DNA from: Paenibacillus jilunlii
Lineage (GTDB): Bacteria; Bacillota; Bacilli; Paenibacillales; Paenibacillaceae
NCBI RefSeq assembly: GCF_900102965.1
Contig: NZ_FNGM01000011.1
Location: 106,896 to 170,895 of the forward strand
Length of the DNA: 64,000 bases
Reading direction: 5' to 3'
Shown here in pieces: positions 60,502 to 64,000 of this stretch; positions within the stretch are counted from its first letter, which is position 1; each line of letters opens with the position of its first letter. The notes below the pieces were generated by a model. That model saw only the letters and a list, made by a program, of their open reading frames with translations, was not told the DNA's origin and made no database searches. A program made the position numbers and the translations under genes.

Positions 60502-60862
60502 CTTTTCTGCCTCCTACATCTTTAGCTCTAAGTTTGTGTGAATTCCGCCTGGCCTTATGCACGTATGTCCACGGGATATTAACGCCCCTGCATCAACACT
60601 TCGCCCTCTTATATTCTAAGCAGAAAGGGATGCCGTCCTCGACAGCTCAGGACGGCATCACCATTAAAGTTCATTTATAAGATTTGGAAGAGCTTACGCG
60701 ATAGCTTAGTGTCTTGTTCCCGCAGCACAGATACCTGCAACGCTTACGGCAAACAGCCGGTTCAGGAGAGCTCTTTCTCCTTCAGGCAGCCGTTTCTTGT
60801 TTAGCAAGCTTTATTCTACCAAAGAGCAGGCATAAAAGCATCTTTTGGCCTTGCTTCCGCTT
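60502..60862. other. Gap between gerM and rph with a hairpin
   Basis: About 360 bases without a gene. A perfect stem GATGCCGTCCT/AGGACGGCATC (60629-60659) is the only clear structure and may terminate gerM, although its T-tract is weak. rph probably has its own promoter downstream of it. Confidence 0.5.
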
Positions 60863-61987
60863 CTACAGCGGCAGCACGTTCACATATTCCGGCGCCGAAA
60901 CCGGCTGTCCGTAGTCTACATTATTAGTGCCGGTTACGGTCTTTTGCCCGTTCATGCGGATTTGCACCAGGGCGTCATCCGAGTTCTGGGCAACGGTAAG
61001 CACTACGGACTCAAGCATCTCAGCCGGTACTCCTTTGCCGTCAGCGAACATATCGTCATTCAGCGAAACCGTGACCACTCCATTCTGGCCCGCTTCCACG
61101 GAATCCAGCACCGTTTCCTGCGTCATCACCATCTCCAGCCCCTTCTCGGATTCCGGTCCGGCGATCAGCTCATTCAGCGCAGCCTTTAGTGTATCCTGCC
61201 CTGCGGGTACAAAGCGGGTAACAGGTACATAATACTGATGAGTACCGTCAGGCGATGCTGCGGAAAAATAGACAGTAACCGCGCTTGAGTTCATCAGCAG
61301 CGGGCCGTGCTTCGGCAGGTTGATTCCGAGAGTACGGGTTAACGGGCGGTCCAGCGGTGTGCCCTGCAGCGGCATCTCCGTAAGCTTTTTGCCATCCACC
61401 CACAGCTGCACTCCCTGAATTCCGTCCTGGCCGGTCAGCGTCCAGGTGACCGCTTCAAGTATTTTGCGCTCATCTGCGGGTTCGTAATCGTTAAACTTGG
61501 AATTGAACTCGACGACAGCCAGCTTATCCTTGTCTACGGTGACGTTCTTTACCTCTGTACCGGCAGGAAGCACACCCTTGAAGCCTTCCGGCAGTGCGGA
61601 GGCATATTGTCCTTTGCTGACGAGCGCAGCAAGCGAATCCTTCAGCATTGCTGTATCATCGCCTTCCGGCAGGCTTAGGGACACCGGTGCGAGCAGGCCG
61701 TTGCCATCCTCCAGGAAAACGGTTGTCCGTTCCCCGGCCGCAGGCGCAGGCGCAGTATCCGTGCTCACCCCTGCCGCAAGATCGGTATCATCCAGAGATA
61801 CCGGTCCAAGCACTCCTGTATCCAGCGTCCCCCCGCCGCTGACCTGCAGCATTTGCGCTTCTACTTCGCCGGGCGGCGGGTCTACCGATGCCGATTCCGA
61901 GCCGAACAGGCCGCAGCCGGACAAGGTTAACGGAACTGCGAGCAGGCAAGCCGCGGACAGCCCGCGGATTGGTTTCATATGCTTCAT
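60863..61987 (-). CDS. gerM: GerM-type sporulation/germination lipoprotein
   Basis: 374 residues. The signal peptide ends in a lipobox LSGC (Cys at about 25), then a variable region and two GerMN domains (about 90-215 and 225-365: VTVDKDKLAVVEFNSKF, VTVSLNDDMFADGKGVPAEML). GerM is needed for proper spore formation and cortex integrity in B. subtilis. AAAGGGG precedes the ATG. The neighbouring rph and rdgB are in the B. subtilis order, supporting the assignment. Confidence 0.9.
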   Translation of the reverse strand: MKHMKPIRGLSAACLLAVPLTLSGCGLFGSESASVDPPPGEVEAQMLQVSGGGTLDTGVLGPVSLDDTDLAAGVSTDTAPAPAAGERTTVFLEDGNGLLAPVSLSLPEGDDTAMLKDSLAALVSKGQYASALPEGFKGVLPAGTEVKNVTVDKDKLAVVEFNSKFNDYEPADERKILEAVTWTLTGQDGIQGVQLWVDGKKLTEMPLQGTPLDRPLTRTLGINLPKHGPLLMNSSAVTVYFSAASPDGTHQYYVPVTRFVPAGQDTLKAALNELIAGPESEKGLEMVMTQETVLDSVEAGQNGVVTVSLNDDMFADGKGVPAEMLESVVLTVAQNSDDALVQIRMNGQKTVTGTNNVDYGQPVSAPEYVNVLPL

Positions 61988-62162
61988 GAATGATTACCCC
62001 TTTCAACGCTTGAGATCAGTTGTACTGCTATGTATACGAGCCCTCTGCTCAAAAAATAACAACAGCTTATCCTGAATTGCCGGTTTCTGGACAATTACTG
62101 CGCAGGCAGGGTACAATTTTCTAAACTAACCAAACTAAGACACATTTACGGGGTGACTGATC

Positions 62163-62768
62163 ATGGCCGATGCTAATGCAAAAATACCTTACAGTCTGAA
62201 CAGCAAAAAGGTCGCGGAAGCGACCACATTCTGGCTGCATAAACGCGGAGTAACCTTGGAAGAAATCGCCGAGCTGGTGATGCTGCTGCAGAAGAAATAC
62301 TATCCGAACCTGACCATGGAAGAGTGTGTGCATAATGTGGAGATGGTGCTGAGCAAACGCGAGGTGCAGAATGCTGTGCTGACCGGCATCCAGCTGGATG
62401 TGCTGGCAGAAGAGGGCAAGCTGCTCTCCCCTTTGCAGGATATGATTGAAAACGACGAGAGCTTATACGGCGTGGATGAAATTCTGGCTTTTTCAATTGT
62501 GAACGTATACGGGAGCATCGGCTTCACCAACTATGGTTATGTGGACAAGCTGAAGCCCGGTGTGCTGGAGCGGCTGAACGACAAAAGCACCGGCCAAATC
62601 CATACCTATTTGGACGACATTGTCGGGGCTGTAGCTGCGGCCGCCAGCTCCCGCATCGCACACCGGAAGCAGGCCGAGCGCGAACAGGAGCTGGGACAAC
62701 CGCATGCGCCCGAGGATCTTGAGGCAGCCTCCACGAAGGCGGCAACGGACAAGATGCAGCCTGAGTAG
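62163..62768 (+). CDS. pgpA: Phosphatidylglycerophosphatase A-type protein (YutG-like)
   Basis: 201 residues. The Gram-positive PgpA family: KRGVTLEEIAELVMLLQKKYYPNLT, ECVHNVEMVLSKREVQNAVLTGIQLD, DESLYGVDEILAFSIVNVYGSIGFTNYGYVDKLKPG. Dephosphorylates phosphatidylglycerol phosphate in the membrane-lipid pathway. Members usually have about 160 residues; here a charged Ala/Gln/Glu tail of about 45 residues is added. No membrane helices are obvious. ACGGGGTGACT precedes the ATG. Confidence 0.85.
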   Translation: MADANAKIPYSLNSKKVAEATTFWLHKRGVTLEEIAELVMLLQKKYYPNLTMEECVHNVEMVLSKREVQNAVLTGIQLDVLAEEGKLLSPLQDMIENDESLYGVDEILAFSIVNVYGSIGFTNYGYVDKLKPGVLERLNDKSTGQIHTYLDDIVGAVAAAASSRIAHRKQAEREQELGQPHAPEDLEAASTKAATDKMQPE

Positions 62769-62980
62769 GGCGGGCAAGTTTTGCCGGATGGGTACGTCTA
62801 TTCCCGGTGGAATTTCGGGCAGAATCAGGTAGATGCTCGGTAGAATACCGGGTAGATGTTCGGCAGAATGATCCCACCCTTTAACCGGCCTGCAGCAATA
62901 GGTTTACGTTTTTCTGTACCCTGGGTTGTGGGAGTAAGAACGTTTGGAATAATAGATTGGAAAGAAGGTGAAACACCAGG

Positions 62981-63883
62981 ATGACCTATTCGTTTGTAAT
63001 CAGCCCGGTGTCAGTACAGGATTTTGAGAGCGAAGATGAGCTGATCGAGCGCTGCAAGGAATGGAATCTTTTATCCAGCACAGCTACCCGGGTAAAAACT
63101 TATCTGTATAAGCGGCAAGGGCTCACGCTGCCTTGTGAAATTGTCGGATACGTGGATCCTCAGACCGTTGTGATCCAGTTCGAGAATAAGCAGCAGCACT
63201 GCATTCATCCCGCTTATCTAAAAGAAATGCAGACCGCCGCCTTCGGCTCAAGAGCAGGCACAGTTTCCGATGCAGTGAAGACGGAGGACTCCCAGGCCTC
63301 AGAAGCGGTCATGGCGGGAGACAGGGATGGAGATGCCGTAAATGCAGCATACGGAGCTGAAGGGGACGAAAACGCCCAGGCCGCAGCCGCGTTATCTGTT
63401 GACACTGGGGCAGAATCAGCAAAGACTGTTGTAGCTGGGACTGAGGCTGAAGAGACAGTGGCAGTTGGGACTAAGGCCGAAGAGGCAGTGGCAGCTGGGA
63501 CTAAGGCAGCAGTCGCTGGGGGAGTTGCAGCCGGTGAAACGCCGGAAGCTCCGAAGAAGCCGGCTAAACCCAAAAAGAAACCAGCCCTTGTCCTGCCGGA
63601 TGAGAAGCTCCAGATGACAGCCACTGTCAAAGAGTTCACGACCGTGCCCAATCATTTCTCCGATAACGACGACGAGGTCATCATCTATGAGGGGGTGACC
63701 GTGGAGGGACAAGATCTTGCCATCGAAGAAGTCTGGTCCAGCCACAGCGCTACGCTGAAAAAGCTGGAGCTGGCTGTTGGCGACACTCTCTCCTTCGAAG
63801 CAAAGGTCGTCGCCAAAAAGCTCACCCAGCATCCGGTCAAATACAAAATCAACAACCCGTCGAAGATAAAAAAGTTGGACTAG
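62981..63883 (+). CDS. Protein of unknown function with low-complexity acidic spacer
   Basis: 300 residues. An N-terminal domain (MTYSFVISPVSVQDFESEDELIERCKEWN, to about residue 85) and a C-terminal domain (KLQMTATVKEFTTVPNHFSDNDDEVIIYEGV ... HPVKYKINNPSKIKKLD, about 200-300) are separated by a ~110-residue Ala/Glu/Thr/Gly-rich spacer with short repeated units (GTEAEETVA, GTKAEEAVA, GTKAAVAGG). The C-terminal part resembles an OB-like fold in strand pattern, but I do not recognise a family. GAAGGTGA precedes the ATG. Confidence 0.6.
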   Translation: MTYSFVISPVSVQDFESEDELIERCKEWNLLSSTATRVKTYLYKRQGLTLPCEIVGYVDPQTVVIQFENKQQHCIHPAYLKEMQTAAFGSRAGTVSDAVKTEDSQASEAVMAGDRDGDAVNAAYGAEGDENAQAAAALSVDTGAESAKTVVAGTEAEETVAVGTKAEEAVAAGTKAAVAGGVAAGETPEAPKKPAKPKKKPALVLPDEKLQMTATVKEFTTVPNHFSDNDDEVIIYEGVTVEGQDLAIEEVWSSHSATLKKLELAVGDTLSFEAKVVAKKLTQHPVKYKINNPSKIKKLD

Positions 63884-63892
63884 CCGTCTAGA

Positions 63893-64000
63893 TGCAGAAC
63901 GAGCCCGCTCCGGGCGCTTCAACCAGCCCGGGGCTCTGCAACAATGGCATTTCTGCCGTTGTTTCGGAGCAATTCCGCCCGCGGCGCTTCAACAACGGCA
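63893..64000. repeat. Two inverted repeats at the right edge
   Basis: TGCAGAACGAGCCC pairs with GGGCTCTGCA (63893-63940; 4-base bulge), and TGCCGTTGTT (63954) pairs with AACAACGGCA (63991). The first may be the terminator of the preceding gene; the second may continue outside the window. GGCGCTTCAAC occurs in both. Confidence 0.5.

Overview
The window reads as a chromosomal segment of a Gram-positive endospore former, most likely Paenibacillus. The evidence is Bacillus-type synteny (a YsoA-like gene, tig, clp, lonB-lonA-engB; and gerM-rph-rdgB), T-box control of argS, S-layer homology domains, a BclB-type exosporium protein, two secreted GH18 chitinases and strong AGGAGG ribosome binding sites. 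No phage, transposase or CRISPR array was seen.

Region by region. 1-14.1 kb (minus strand): a partial secreted protein, a CpsB/YwqE-type phosphatase, an unknown protein, then a proteostasis block (YsoA-like TPR protein, trigger factor, ClpP, ClpX, LonB, LonA, EngB) with ispG inserted between clpX and lonB. 14.1-15.3 kb: tRNA-Arg(UCU) followed by about 1 kb of non-coding repeats. 15.3-20.2 kb: a phosphate uptake operon pstS-pstC-pstA without pstB, led by a secreted propeller-like protein, plus a small lipoprotein. 20.4-23 kb: an ABC-2 efflux operon with its TetR regulator and a perfect palindromic operator. 23-31 kb: a 1341-residue S-layer-type protein and a SWIM/SNF2 helicase. 31-34 kb: spore-surface genes (a collagen-like BclB protein, a paralogue of its head domain, two tiny genes). 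33.9-36.8 kb: T-box-regulated argS, a compact type I toxin-antitoxin locus, and a second tRNA-Arg(UCU) in inverted orientation to the first. 37-46 kb: asparagine synthetase, aldo/keto reductase, a SigY-like operon (frameshifted ECF sigma factor, small membrane protein, ABC transporter), a cupin, and NfeD with its SPFH partner. 46-53.5 kb: an amino-sugar operon (ABC importer, DUF4127 protein, NanE, RpiR regulator, ROK kinase, and a decayed FAD oxidoreductase). 53.7-58.3 kb: two chitinases sharing a near-identical 3' end. 59-64 kb: rdgB, rph, gerM, pgpA and an unknown protein.

Working together: chitinases and the amino-sugar operon plausibly form one chitin or cell-wall-sugar utilisation neighbourhood. 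The Clp/Lon/trigger-factor block handles protein folding and turnover. gerM and the BclB cluster belong to sporulation. The signals least explained by ordinary annotation are the toxin-antitoxin locus, which is easily missed because its peptide is only 27 residues, and three families of non-coding repeats. One repeat family is a 192-bp element found at 30.9 and 58.8 kb.
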